Source: an uncultured Odoribacter sp. (GTDB lineage: Bacteria; Bacteroidota; Bacteroidia; Bacteroidales; Marinifilaceae). From it: 64,000 bases of DNA. The stretch covers positions 62,001 to 126,000 of the forward strand of contig CAJTSF010000006.1 of the NCBI GenBank assembly GCA_910578985.1, in the 5' to 3' direction. Position numbers and translations under genes: made by a program. Numbering within the stretch: the stretch's first letter is position 1; each line of letters begins with the position of its first letter. Below the pieces are notes generated by a model. The model saw only the letters and a program-made list of their open reading frames with translations. It ran no database searches and was not told where the DNA came from. This document shows, in pieces, positions 24,365 to 33,672 of the stretch.

Positions 24365-25672
24365 ATGCAATATAATTTGATTGATAAACAGTTGGTTGAT
24401 TCAACCATGACACAGTGTGGGGTGAGCGATTTGGATGTCGCCTCCATCCGCGACACGGTAAAAATTGCCAATTTGCTGGAAAAAGCGACAGGCGAGAAGT
24501 TCATCCGCATGGAGATGGGAGTGCCGGGACTGGCACCTTCCCGCATCGGCACGGAGGCGGAAATCGAGGCGCTGAAGAAAGGGGTGGCGCAGTTCTATCC
24601 CATGCTGGAGGGTTATCCCGAACTGGCAAACGAGGCTTCGCGGTTTGTGAAAAACTTTATGGACGTGGAGATGCGTCCGGAGGGCATCGTGCCGACGGTG
24701 GGTGCCATGCAGGCGTCTTATGTGGCGTTCATGGCACTCACGGAGTGCAAGGCGGGGAAGGACACGATGCTGTTCATCGACCCCGGATTCCCGGTGCAGA
24801 AGACGCAGCTGGAAGTGATGGGCAAGCCTTATATCACGTTCGACATTTACGAGTTCCGCGGCAGGAAGCTGGAAGCGAAGCTCCGCGAGTATCTCGACAA
24901 GGGGAATATCGCCGGCATCATTTACAGCAACCCGAACAATCCTTCGTGGGTGTGCCTGACGCCGGAGGAACTGGAAATCATCGGCAGACTGGCGACGGAG
25001 TACGATACCATCGTGCTGGAGGACCTGGCTTATTTCGCCATGGATTTCCGCAAGGACCTTTCGCATCCGGGCGAGGCGCCGTTCCAGCCGACGGTCGCCA
25101 AATATACGGATAATTACATTTTCATGATTTCGAGTTCGAAACTGTTCAGCTATGCGGGACAGCGGTTGGGGCTGCTCTGCATTTCCGACAAGCTGGTGAA
25201 CCGGGAGTATGACCACCTGAAGGAGCGCTACGGGGCGGGACGGCTCGGGTATACGATTACCTACAAGCTGATTTATACGCTGAGTTCCGGCACCGCGCAT
25301 TCCCCGCAGTATGCCGTTGCCGCCATTATGAAGGCGGCGAACGAGGGCACCCTCAATATCCTTACGGAGGTGAAGGAGTACGGGCTGCGTGCTGCCGCGA
25401 TGAAGAAAATCTATACGGATGCGGGCTTCAAGGTAGTGTATGACAAGGATGGCGAGGCGGACGTGGCGGACGGTTTCTATTTCACCATCATGTATCCCGG
25501 CATGTCGGGCGCACAGCTGGCGCACGAGTTATTATATTATGGTATCTCCTCCATCACCCTGAAGGGATGCGGCAGTAACCGCGAGGGCCTCCGGGCGTGC
25601 GTGTCGCAGGTCGGGATGGATAAAATGGACGCGTTGCGGGACCGCGTGGAGCGTTTTCGGAAAGACCATTAA
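24365..25672 (+). CDS. Class I/II PLP-dependent aminotransferase
   Basis: 435 residues from ATG 24365 (MQYNLIDKQLVDSTMTQCGV); the frame extends upstream to 24257 but that part is A/T-rich and non-protein-like. Fold-type I motifs are GAMQASYVAF, IYSNPNNPSWVCLTPEEL (substrate/PLP contact), VLEDLAYFAMDF, and the PLP lysine in ISSSKLFSYAGQRLGLLC. The substrate is unknown. It precedes the 2-oxoacid oxidoreductase operon by 116 bp; supplying 2-oxoacids to it is a possible but unproven role. Confidence 0.9.
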   Translation: MQYNLIDKQLVDSTMTQCGVSDLDVASIRDTVKIANLLEKATGEKFIRMEMGVPGLAPSRIGTEAEIEALKKGVAQFYPMLEGYPELANEASRFVKNFMDVEMRPEGIVPTVGAMQASYVAFMALTECKAGKDTMLFIDPGFPVQKTQLEVMGKPYITFDIYEFRGRKLEAKLREYLDKGNIAGIIYSNPNNPSWVCLTPEELEIIGRLATEYDTIVLEDLAYFAMDFRKDLSHPGEAPFQPTVAKYTDNYIFMISSSKLFSYAGQRLGLLCISDKLVNREYDHLKERYGAGRLGYTITYKLIYTLSSGTAHSPQYAVAAIMKAANEGTLNILTEVKEYGLRAAAMKKIYTDAGFKVVYDKDGEADVADGFYFTIMYPGMSGAQLAHELLYYGISSITLKGCGSNREGLRACVSQVGMDKMDALRDRVERFRKDH

Positions 25673-25788
25673 AAAAATGGGGCGTACCCTTGGCAGGTAT
25701 GATTTTAAATTGTAATTTTATACCCGCGAAAAATTACGGAGTATAACGTAATAATCAAATATCACGATAAACTATAAATAATAAAGTT

Positions 25789-26016
25789 ATGGCAAAATTC
25801 AGAGGAGCAATTGTTGTCGACATCGAGCACTGCAAGGGATGTAACCTGTGCGTGGTGGCATGTCCGGCGAAAGTATTGGATCTGCACCACGATGTGAACG
25901 GGAAAGGATACCACTACTGTTACATGAAGAATCCGGAAGCGTGTATCGGTTGCGCAAGCTGCGGACTGGTATGTCCCGATTCAGTGATTACGGTTTATAA
26001 GGCAGAAATCAAATAA
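25789..26016 (+). CDS. 2-oxoacid:ferredoxin oxidoreductase, delta (ferredoxin) subunit
   Basis: A 75-residue two-[4Fe-4S] ferredoxin. Both cluster motifs are complete: HCKGCNLCVVACPAKVLDLH and CIGCASCGLVCPDSVITV. It is the first gene of a four-subunit operon and passes electrons from the thiamine-diphosphate site to soluble ferredoxin. The next gene starts 10 bp downstream. Family members act on 2-oxoglutarate or branched-chain 2-oxoacids; the set does not show which. Confidence 0.92.
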   Translation: MAKFRGAIVVDIEHCKGCNLCVVACPAKVLDLHHDVNGKGYHYCYMKNPEACIGCASCGLVCPDSVITVYKAEIK

Positions 26017-26026
26017 ATGTAAAGAT

Positions 26027-27106
26027 ATGGCAGAAGTAAAATTAATGAAGGGGAATGAGGTAATCGCAGAGACCGCCATCCGTTGCGGCTGCGACGGATA
26101 TTTCGGCTACCCGATCACCCCGCAGTCTGAAGTCATGGAAACGCTCATGTTGCGCAAGCCATGGGAAGAAACAGGAATGGTGGTATTGCAGGCAGAGAGT
26201 GAAGTGGCTGCAATCAATATGGTATATGGCGGCGCGTCTTGCGGCAAGAAGGTGATGACCTCTTCCTCCAGCCCCGGCATCAGTCTGAAACAGGAAGGTA
26301 TCACTTATATCGCCGGCTCGGAGCTGCCGTGCCTGGTGGTGGACGTGATGCGCGGAGGTCCCGGACTGGGAACCATCCAGCCTTCTCAGAGCGATTATTT
26401 CCAGGCGACGAAAGGCGGCGGACACGGGGACTACCATCTGATTGTGCTGGCTCCGGCGTCCGTGCAGGAGATGAGCGATTTCGTGGTGCTGGGCTTCGAC
26501 CTCGCTTTCAAATACCGCAACCCTGCCATGGTGCTGGCTGACGGTGTCATCGGACAGATGATGGAGAAGGTGGTGCTGCCGGACTATACGCCGAGACGCA
26601 CCGAGGAGGAAATCGAGAAGCAATGCGGCGACTGGGCGCTGACCGGCAAGAAAAACCGCAACCGCCATGTCATCACTTCCCTCGAGCTGGAAGCTCCGAG
26701 ACAGGAAGTGTTCAACGAGAAACTGCAACGTAAATACCGTGAAATCGAAGCCAATGAAGTGCGCTATGAAATGATCAACTGCGAGGATGCGGAGTATATT
26801 TTCGTCGCTTACGGTTCAACGGCTCGTATCTGCCAAAAGTCCATCCAGCTCGCCCGCGAGGCAGGCATCAAGGTGGGACTGTTGCGCCCGATTACCCTGT
26901 ATCCGTTCCCGATGAAACCCATTTCCGACCTGTGCGGCCGTGTGAAAGGCTTCCTGTCCGTGGAAATGAGCGCGGGACAGATGGTGGAGGATGTGCGGCT
27001 GGCAGTGGAGGGACGTGTTAAAGTGGAGCACTACGGACGTATGGGCGGCGTTGTGCCGACACCGGAAGAAATCGTAGTGGCGCTGAGAGAGAAGTTTTCG
27101 ATTTAA
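26027..27106 (+). CDS. 2-oxoacid:ferredoxin oxidoreductase, alpha subunit (KorA/VorB type)
   Basis: A 359-residue subunit carrying the pyrimidine-binding domain (GNEVIAETAIRCGCDGYFGY, then PITPQSEVMETL) and the following domain II (CEDAEYIFVAYGSTARICQK, GLLRPITLYPFPMKPISDL). It pairs with the beta subunit 21 bp downstream. Subunit organisation (delta-alpha-beta-gamma) is that of KorDABC/VorDBAC complexes, which couple oxidative decarboxylation of a 2-oxoacid to CoA and ferredoxin, or the reverse. Confidence 0.93.
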   Translation: MAEVKLMKGNEVIAETAIRCGCDGYFGYPITPQSEVMETLMLRKPWEETGMVVLQAESEVAAINMVYGGASCGKKVMTSSSSPGISLKQEGITYIAGSELPCLVVDVMRGGPGLGTIQPSQSDYFQATKGGGHGDYHLIVLAPASVQEMSDFVVLGFDLAFKYRNPAMVLADGVIGQMMEKVVLPDYTPRRTEEEIEKQCGDWALTGKKNRNRHVITSLELEAPRQEVFNEKLQRKYREIEANEVRYEMINCEDAEYIFVAYGSTARICQKSIQLAREAGIKVGLLRPITLYPFPMKPISDLCGRVKGFLSVEMSAGQMVEDVRLAVEGRVKVEHYGRMGGVVPTPEEIVVALREKFSI

Positions 27107-27127
27107 TTACGGTAAACCAAGAAAGAC

Positions 27128-27889
27128 ATGGAATTAACAGATATCATCAAAGAGGAAAACCTCGTACTGAAGAAGAGCGGTCTCCTCACCGACAATGTGA
27201 TGCACTACTGTCCGGGCTGTACGCACGGCGTGGTCCACAAACTGATTGCAGAGGTCATCGAAGAACTGGGCATCCAGGACCAGACCATCGGCGTGTCCCC
27301 GGTGGGATGCAGTGTGTTCGCTTACAATTATATCGACATCGACTGGGCGGAAGCCGCCCACGGCCGTGCGCCTGCCGTTGCCACTGCCATCAACCGCCTC
27401 CATCCGGAGAAGTATGTGTTTACATACCAAGGTGACGGCGACCTGGCTTCCATCGGTTGTGCGGAAATCATGCACGCCTGCAACCGCGGCGAGAATATCG
27501 TGGTGATTTTCATCAACAACGCCATTTACGGCATGACCGGCGGACAGATGGCTCCCACGACGCTGTTGGGACAGGTGACCGCCACGACCCCTTACGGACG
27601 TGATGCGAAGTTGAACGGTTTCCCGATGAAAATCACGGAACTGCTCGCCCAGTTGGACGGAACGTGCTACGTTACCCGCCAAAGTGCCGATACGCCTGCC
27701 GCCGTGCGCAAGACGAAAAACGCCATCAAGAAAGCGTTCCAGAATACCCGCCTGCAGAAAGGTGTTTCTTTCGTTGAGGTGGTGGGCACTTGCAACTCCG
27801 GTTGGAAGATGACGCCGGTGGACGCCAACAAATGGATGCGCGACAATATGTTCGCAAAGTATCCGTTGGGAGACATGAAAGATATTTAA
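27128..27889 (+). CDS. 2-oxoacid:ferredoxin oxidoreductase, beta (TPP-binding) subunit
   Basis: A 253-residue subunit with the thiamine-diphosphate motif GDGDLASIGCAEIMHACNRG through VVIFINNAIYGMTGGQMAPT (GDG...NN) and the N-terminal HYCPGCTHGVVHKLIAEVIE. It lies between the alpha and gamma subunits; spacing to gamma is 20 bp. It has no extra iron-sulfur domain, as expected because the ferredoxin is separate. Confidence 0.94.
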   Translation: MELTDIIKEENLVLKKSGLLTDNVMHYCPGCTHGVVHKLIAEVIEELGIQDQTIGVSPVGCSVFAYNYIDIDWAEAAHGRAPAVATAINRLHPEKYVFTYQGDGDLASIGCAEIMHACNRGENIVVIFINNAIYGMTGGQMAPTTLLGQVTATTPYGRDAKLNGFPMKITELLAQLDGTCYVTRQSADTPAAVRKTKNAIKKAFQNTRLQKGVSFVEVVGTCNSGWKMTPVDANKWMRDNMFAKYPLGDMKDI

Positions 27890-27909
27890 TCATTGAAAAA
27901 CTTAGCTTT

Positions 27910-28461
27910 ATGACAGAAGAAATTATCATAGCAGGATTCGGCGGCCAGGGCGTCCTTTCGATGGGAAAGATTTTGGCTTATTCGGGAATCATGCAGGATC
28001 AGGAAGTGTCCTGGATGCCCTCTTACGGTCCGGAAATGCGCGGCGGTACGGCAAATGTGACCGTGATTATCAGCGACGATCGCATCAGTTCTCCGGTGTT
28101 GAACGCTTTCGACACCGCCATCGTGTTGAACCAACAGTCCATGGACAAGTTCGAATCGCTGGTGAAACCGGGCGGAACGCTGGTGTATGATCCGAACGGC
28201 ATCACCCACCACCCGACGCGCAAGGATATCAATATCTACCAGATCGAGGGCGCACGCCTGGCATCCGAAGGGGGAAACCCGAAAATTTTCAATATGATTA
28301 TCCTGGGTGCTTTCCTGAAGGTTAAACCGATCATCAACCTGGAGAATCTGGAGAAAGGTTTGCAGAAATCCCTGCCTGCCCGCCACCACAAACTCATCCC
28401 GATGAACATCGAGGCGGTACAGACCGGCATGAATAATCTGGTGACGATAAATCAGATTTAA
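27910..28461 (+). CDS. 2-oxoacid:ferredoxin oxidoreductase, gamma subunit
   Basis: 183 residues from ATG 27910 (MTEEIIIAGFGGQGVLSMGK). The longer frame runs back into korB and has no gamma-like sequence. It contains the Rossmann-like GGQGV motif and the SYGPEMRGGTANVTVIISDD block, and a C-terminal region LPARHHKLIPMN typical of the subunit. It completes the operon; a strong hairpin follows at 28476-28517. Confidence 0.93.
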   Translation: MTEEIIIAGFGGQGVLSMGKILAYSGIMQDQEVSWMPSYGPEMRGGTANVTVIISDDRISSPVLNAFDTAIVLNQQSMDKFESLVKPGGTLVYDPNGITHHPTRKDINIYQIEGARLASEGGNPKIFNMIILGAFLKVKPIINLENLEKGLQKSLPARHHKLIPMNIEAVQTGMNNLVTINQI

Positions 28462-28475
28462 TTTACTTTAATTTA

Positions 28476-28517
28476 TTATGTAAAAACCATATCTATTTAG
28501 ATACGGTTTTTACATAA
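28476..28517. terminator. Terminator after the oxidoreductase operon
   Basis: An 18-bp stem (28476-28493 with 28500-28517), 17 of 18 paired, loop TATTTA. The right arm is T-rich. It separates the operon from the AT-rich block. Confidence 0.65.
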
Positions 28518-28548
28518 TTATTATACATGTTTTAAAATGGAAATAATT

Positions 28549-29859
28549 ATGAAAACAACAAGATTATTGATGTATGCCTTATGTGCAGGTGTTTTATTGT
28601 TTAATGTTGCATGTAGTGATGATAAAGGTGTTAATCCGAACAATCCCGATACGGATGATTATACGGATTCGAAATTGACTCCGGATGAGCACAAGGCTAA
28701 AATTGAAAGTATCGGTAAGGATTTTGTGTTAAAATTCAAATCGCAGGAAAATGAGAAAATAGCCAAGGCGTTGTATGATTTGGATGAGATGATTCATGAT
28801 AGTAATTTTGATGAATTATTTGATGATGATGAGGAATATTCCTATGCTTTCAGTAGTTTGGCAAAGGTTATTCTTAAAAATGATATTTCTGCATTGACTA
28901 AAGTTGCAAGCGATGTAGAGAAATATGAATTATCTAAATACACCGGTATTTTTACGTGTAAAAAAGATAGGACTGATGGGTATGTTTGGACCAAAATGGA
29001 GGCTGATCACAAAATGCAATTGAATTTTCGGAGTGAAACTGCCGGGGAAGATTGCATTTTTACGATGATTTATTCAGGAGAGAGAATCTATAAGAAAGTA
29101 GACGGTTATGAAATTGAGGTTCCTGCGAAGGTGAATGCAAATTTGAAAGTGGGTAATGAAGAGGTTTTGAATTTAGCCGTTGATATTAATCTGAATAACG
29201 AACAGACAGCTGCTACTGCCAATGTAAATTTGACAGTGAGTAAAGATTATGTATGGAGTGTTAAAACGAATGTTTCCGGAGAGAGTGCGACAGTGAATTA
29301 TGACATGAATATTCATGGGGAAAAAGTGATGAGTGCTTCTGCGGAAGTGACCGGAACTAAAATGACCGATCCAGATTATATTGAAAATAATGAAAATGCG
29401 TTGAATCGAGTATTTACTGAGGGAGAATTCAGTTATCAGATTTTGGATCTCCTTATTCAAGGGAAGGGTGATATAGCCGCAATGATTAGTGCTTATGACA
29501 AACTGGATTATGATTATAATTGGGGTGATGAGGTTGCTTCTAAAAAATGTGCAGATCGAGAAGCTCAGATTTTTAATGATTATGCAAAAGTTGCCATGTA
29601 TTATGTAGGAAAGAAAGAAAAAGTGGCTGATGTAAAGATGACGATAGATTTTGACGAAGAATATTATTGGAGTAATGGTGATAGGGTAGAATTTAAGGAC
29701 TATTATTCAGTACCTGCTTTAGTTTTTGCCAGTGACGACTCTTCTATTCTTTTAGAGGATTATTTTACGGAAACAAGATTCAGCAGCCTGATTGATGCGA
29801 CAGAGAAATTGATTAATGAATTTGCTGATATCTTGGATTTGGAGCACGTAGAATTATAG
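28549..29859 (+). CDS. Surface-lipoprotein candidate of unknown function
   Basis: 436 residues from ATG 28549 (an in-frame ATG at 28537 adds four residues). There is a signal peptide and lipobox (LFNVACSDDKG). The Cys-Ser-Asp-Asp sequence matches the Bacteroidota lipoprotein export signal that sends proteins to the cell surface. The mature part is acidic and rich in beta-type segments around KMQLNFRSETAGEDCIFTMI and VNLTVSKDYVWSVKTNVSGE, then helices near FINEFADILDLEHVEL. It is strongly AT-rich. No known domain is recognised, and its promoter is not clear. Confidence 0.75.
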   Translation: MKTTRLLMYALCAGVLLFNVACSDDKGVNPNNPDTDDYTDSKLTPDEHKAKIESIGKDFVLKFKSQENEKIAKALYDLDEMIHDSNFDELFDDDEEYSYAFSSLAKVILKNDISALTKVASDVEKYELSKYTGIFTCKKDRTDGYVWTKMEADHKMQLNFRSETAGEDCIFTMIYSGERIYKKVDGYEIEVPAKVNANLKVGNEEVLNLAVDINLNNEQTAATANVNLTVSKDYVWSVKTNVSGESATVNYDMNIHGEKVMSASAEVTGTKMTDPDYIENNENALNRVFTEGEFSYQILDLLIQGKGDIAAMISAYDKLDYDYNWGDEVASKKCADREAQIFNDYAKVAMYYVGKKEKVADVKMTIDFDEEYYWSNGDRVEFKDYYSVPALVFASDDSSILLEDYFTETRFSSLIDATEKLINEFADILDLEHVEL

Positions 29860-29875
29860 GAAGGTTTAATTTGAT

Positions 29876-29906
29876 AAAAATCCGCCTGCTATTGTGTAGG
29901 CGGATT
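29876..29906. terminator. Bidirectional terminator between lipoprotein and DUF4249 genes
   Basis: AAAAATCCGCCT pairs with AGGCGGATTTTTT around a 10-base loop; T-run on the plus strand and A-run at the left make it functional in both directions. The end of the DUF4249 gene lies inside it. Confidence 0.75.
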
Positions 29907-30767
29907 TTTTTGTGTGTGCGTGTTGAGGGTGTCGGGTAAAATGATATACTCTTGTTTCCCATATCCGCACCAAATGCCTTTGCCGCCGGGAATATTGGAA
30001 GGAAGATTCTTGACGGCAGGTAAAAAAGGATTCTGACTATTGATGATTTCATTCTCGTAAGCCGTCCAATAACGAAAGCCGAACTCTGTTGTTGTGGTAA
30101 ATTTGATAAGAATAGTGTCGGAAATATGGAAATAGGGATTAAAGTTTTGTTTTTGTATCAAATTCAGTCCTTGGAATACAGAGGTTTTCATTTCCTGTCC
30201 GTCAAAGAGATTGTCATCCAAATTTCCCATCAAGGATCCTATATATCGGGAGTCTTTATTCCAAATTCGGGTGTGGAGTCGATAATAGTTTTTTTCTCCA
30301 ACGGGATCATGGAATGTGGCTTCTATGTTTTTGAGCGTATCACTGTCGGGCAGCCGTTTGGCAATCAAAGTATCCAGTTTTACAGACGGGGGAATTGTTG
30401 TGGTGGCTTCCCATGTCCTTCCGGAATACTCTACTTTTAGTGTGTAAGTTTTCCCGGCTTCTCCGACCAATTGTATGCCTCGGTAAATGAAAGGAGGGAA
30501 ATAGTTCTTATCGATTCGTCCCGCAAGAATTTCGGAATGCTCGCCGTCGCTTACCGAAACTTTTGCCCAACGAATGACCATATCTTCCATAGCTACACTG
30601 TCTAAAACAGAGAAAAAAGGGACTGTCTGTGTTAAAATGACATAAGGAACATCGCCTTCTTCTATCCATCCTTCTACGGCAATGGTATGTTGAAAGGCAT
30701 GTTCTTCTTTCATTTCACAAGCCCATATAAAAAGTAAGAACAACCATATAAACCATCCTTGTTTCAT
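29889..30767 (-). CDS. DUF4249 lipoprotein
   Basis: 292 residues from ATG 30767 (MKQGWFIWLFLLFIWACEMK), which begins 5 bp after the stop of the TonB receptor. The lipobox WACEMKEE supports membrane anchoring. The family is recognised from a conserved opening beta region (HTIAVEGWIEEGDVPYVIL, then LTQTVPFFSVLD), GKTYTLKVEYSGRTWEATTT and DFGFRYWTAYE-like end. DUF4249 proteins commonly sit next to TonB-dependent receptors and are thought to be partners on the outer membrane; the ligand is unknown. Confidence 0.88.
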   Translation of the reverse strand: MKQGWFIWLFLLFIWACEMKEEHAFQHTIAVEGWIEEGDVPYVILTQTVPFFSVLDSVAMEDMVIRWAKVSVSDGEHSEILAGRIDKNYFPPFIYRGIQLVGEAGKTYTLKVEYSGRTWEATTTIPPSVKLDTLIAKRLPDSDTLKNIEATFHDPVGEKNYYRLHTRIWNKDSRYIGSLMGNLDDNLFDGQEMKTSVFQGLNLIQKQNFNPYFHISDTILIKFTTTTEFGFRYWTAYENEIINSQNPFLPAVKNLPSNIPGGKGIWCGYGKQEYIILPDTLNTHTQKNPPTQ

Positions 30768-30772
30768 TTCTG

Positions 30773-33160
30773 TTAAAATTTGAATGTCCAACTGATAGAA
30801 GGAACAATGTCATAAATTCGTTTATATTTCTTTTGAATCACAATTTGGTTATTCCCGTTTTTCTTTGCTATCACAAAGATGTAAAGGGGATTCTTTCGTC
30901 GATATATGTTATAAACTGAAAAATTGAGCCCGTTCTCCCGGTTGACGCGTTTGGAGAACCAATAATTGGCAGATATATCAAGACGATGATAATTGGGTAA
31001 ACGTGCCCCATTATAAGGACCGTACTCTTTGACAGGATTTCCTCCAACCATAGACATCCCTATGGGTTGGGTGTAGGCATTTCCTGTCCCATAAATAAAT
31101 GCGGCAGAAAAATCCCAACGTTTGTTTAATTCATACGAGGTAACGATTGACAAATCATGTCGTCGATCATGTTTTGCGGGAAAAATACGACCCTCTTCTA
31201 TATCAGGGAAACGACGTTTTGACCATCCTAAAGTATAGCTTACCCAACCGTTTAAACGCTTTCCGTTGTATTTTATCATCCATTCTCCTCCATAGGCATA
31301 TCCTTTTCCTAACAGAAGGCTTTGTTCAAGAATATACTTTTGGTTGAGTAGATCAATTAGACCGTTGTCATATTCCAGCTGGTTTTTCAGTGTTCGGTAA
31401 TATCCTTCCATGGAAAATTCAAGAACATTTTGTGATAATGCTTGGAAATAGCCAATGGAAAAATTATCTGTCCGTTGGGCAGGTGTATGTAAAGAAGAGG
31501 GAATCCAAAAATCAGTAGGCAATCCTACTCCTGATATAGATACCAGATTCATATATTGATAAAGGCGATTGTAACTGACTTGCAGTAAACCACCTGTCGA
31601 TAATGAATAATTTATCGCTATTCGAGGTTCCCAGCCTTGTTGCAAATTGACCCGTTTCCCTTTTTCATAGTGTACAGAATCAATAAGGATGCCTTGTGAA
31701 CTGTATTGCAAATCATTGTACTCCCCATTCTGCAGATTGGCCGAATATCGTATTCCGATTTCTGTCCATAAATGCGGAACAAGGTGGAATGTGCCGGAAA
31801 GGAATCCTCCGAATTCGTGTGTATGAAAAACCGAATTGCTGTTTCCTCCGTTTTTAATAGAGTCAAACCTAATTGTAGGAACTTGCGGATGTGTTTTATG
31901 TCTGGTATAATCTCCTCCTATAGTTAAGATATGATTTCCCAACCGGATTTCAAAACGCGGGCGGTAGCCAATGTCAAAAATGGAAGAAGGCAGCCGGAAC
32001 GACAAATCGCTTTGAAACATATCCACATCGTTCGTATAGCGTGATACAAAGATGGAATGCTTCATGTTTCCTTTTTCTTTAAATGTGCGTTTCCATTGAG
32101 TACTGATTGCCAGATTTGACCATTTCATGTTGCCTTCAATGGCGTATTCCGGTTCGCCCACTTCCAGACAATCCAACCCCCAATACCCATTGACGATAAT
32201 CCGATCCTGCTTGGTGGGATTGGATATAAAAGTTATGTTCACGTCTTGAAACTCATAATCGTATGGAGTATCGCTTCCCTTGCCTTTCATCGTGCTACCC
32301 AATAAAGGCTTCAATACTAATCCAACGTATGTTTTCCGACCGGATAGATATAAAGCATGTTTTTTATGCAACGGTATTGCCAAAGTCGCTTGCGAAGCGA
32401 TTATTCCGACAGAACCGCTGACCGAGAGTTTTTCAGGAATCTTTTCTGGCGAATCCACGGTAATAATCGATGATAGCCGTCCCCCATAAGAAGCATTGAT
32501 GTTTGATTTCAGAAGTCTGAATTTTCCGATATGCCCGGTGTTAAAAATAGAAAACGAACCTAATAAATGCGAAGCATTGTAAATAGGTGCCTCATTCCAT
32601 AATATCAAATTATGTCCATTTTCTCCCCCGCGAATGAACATGCCTGCCTCTCCTTCGTTGGCAGTCTGCACACCGGGAGTAAGTTGCAAGATTTTCATCG
32701 GGTCGTTGCTCCCCATGAATTTCGGTAAAATCGATAGGCTTTCCATATTCAAATCGATTCTTCCTCCCAATATTCCGGTAATTCCTTTTTGGGGAGCGAA
32801 AGAACTGGCATGTGCTTCTTCCAAGGTGTGTGGCATAGATTCTAAAAAACATCTGAATAAGGTGTCTCCGGTTATTTTTAAAACATATTCCCCTGTTTCA
32901 TACGATAAATGATGGATTTTGATTTTGTACTCCCCTTGGGGCACAATACATTCAACAATTCCGCTTTCATCTGTTATTTGGCTTTTCAGTGTGCCGAAAT
33001 GAATATAGGCATCGCTAATTCCTTTTTGACTCTTAATGTCCAACACTTCCAACCGCAATGAAACCTCTTGACCGTATACGAATCTAGCTGACAACAAGCA
33101 CAGCAAAAAACACATTAGTAACCTTCGTTGTGCAGTCAAATGTATATCTTTATCTTTCAT
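30773..33160 (-). CDS. TonB-dependent outer-membrane receptor
   Basis: 795 residues. It has a signal peptide (about 1-30, LLMCFLLCLLSARFVYGQ), a carboxypeptidase-regulatory-like domain (LRLEVLDIKSQKGISDAYIH, about 34-110), a plug domain (LNMESLSILPKFMGSNDP, GMFIRGGENGHNLILWN) and a beta barrel to the C-terminal aromatic (PSISWTFKF). This is the standard arrangement of energised outer-membrane transporters paired with DUF4249. Its ATG overlaps the stop of the nuclease-like gene in an ATGA, so it is translationally coupled to it. The substrate is unknown. Confidence 0.94.
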   Translation of the reverse strand: MKDKDIHLTAQRRLLMCFLLCLLSARFVYGQEVSLRLEVLDIKSQKGISDAYIHFGTLKSQITDESGIVECIVPQGEYKIKIHHLSYETGEYVLKITGDTLFRCFLESMPHTLEEAHASSFAPQKGITGILGGRIDLNMESLSILPKFMGSNDPMKILQLTPGVQTANEGEAGMFIRGGENGHNLILWNEAPIYNASHLLGSFSIFNTGHIGKFRLLKSNINASYGGRLSSIITVDSPEKIPEKLSVSGSVGIIASQATLAIPLHKKHALYLSGRKTYVGLVLKPLLGSTMKGKGSDTPYDYEFQDVNITFISNPTKQDRIIVNGYWGLDCLEVGEPEYAIEGNMKWSNLAISTQWKRTFKEKGNMKHSIFVSRYTNDVDMFQSDLSFRLPSSIFDIGYRPRFEIRLGNHILTIGGDYTRHKTHPQVPTIRFDSIKNGGNSNSVFHTHEFGGFLSGTFHLVPHLWTEIGIRYSANLQNGEYNDLQYSSQGILIDSVHYEKGKRVNLQQGWEPRIAINYSLSTGGLLQVSYNRLYQYMNLVSISGVGLPTDFWIPSSLHTPAQRTDNFSIGYFQALSQNVLEFSMEGYYRTLKNQLEYDNGLIDLLNQKYILEQSLLLGKGYAYGGEWMIKYNGKRLNGWVSYTLGWSKRRFPDIEEGRIFPAKHDRRHDLSIVTSYELNKRWDFSAAFIYGTGNAYTQPIGMSMVGGNPVKEYGPYNGARLPNYHRLDISANYWFSKRVNRENGLNFSVYNIYRRKNPLYIFVIAKKNGNNQIVIQKKYKRIYDIVPSISWTFKF

Positions 33161-33666
33161 TTGTCAAATACAATTTCCTGCATTAAGTTTAAGCGGATGC
33201 CGTTCTTTTTGTAGAATGTATTCATTTTATCTTTATAACTGGTCTTAAAATTAGGATGTTTTCGATTGCAGACAAAAGCACGCCTGTACTTATATGCTTG
33301 TATGTTATGGTTTTCTTTGAAATGGTCGATTGTGTTTTGCAATTGTTCATCTACGGCATGGGTTATCCAATCTTTTTGCTGATCTTTCAGTTCGACAAAA
33401 ACAATGTGGTCGCCGCATCTTAATATGGCGTCACAACGGTTTTCCATATTACCGTCAGGTCGGGTAATCACCACACAATTATCCACTGCTGTAAAATGAA
33501 TGGCATTTTCAGTTTCATTTTTTACGATAGCAATCCATTTACTCTCATCTCTGGTTTCGATGTAAGCAGGAGTTTTGACGTTAGTATCCTCTTCGTCGCA
33601 AATGCCGAATCGCTTTTCTCGGATGTTCCGAATCTGGCATTTTTCCTGAAAAAAATCAACTGCCAT
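33157..33666 (-). CDS. PD-(D/E)xK nuclease-like protein of unknown function
   Basis: 169 residues. The central part fits the PD-(D/E)xK pattern: RCDAIL (Asp 79), then HIVFVELKD (Glu 92, Lys 94), then EQLQ (Gln 108) in the following helix. N-terminal 60 residues contain EEDTN...KTPAYIETRDESKW, which may contact the partner or nucleic acid. It starts 6 bp after the ATPase gene ends, and stops inside the start of the receptor gene. The combination with an ATPase suggests an effector nuclease or restriction-like module. Family not recognised. Confidence 0.68.
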   Translation of the reverse strand: MAVDFFQEKCQIRNIREKRFGICDEEDTNVKTPAYIETRDESKWIAIVKNETENAIHFTAVDNCVVITRPDGNMENRCDAILRCGDHIVFVELKDQQKDWITHAVDEQLQNTIDHFKENHNIQAYKYRRAFVCNRKHPNFKTSYKDKMNTFYKKNGIRLNLMQEIVFDK

Positions 33667-33672
33667 GTTTTT

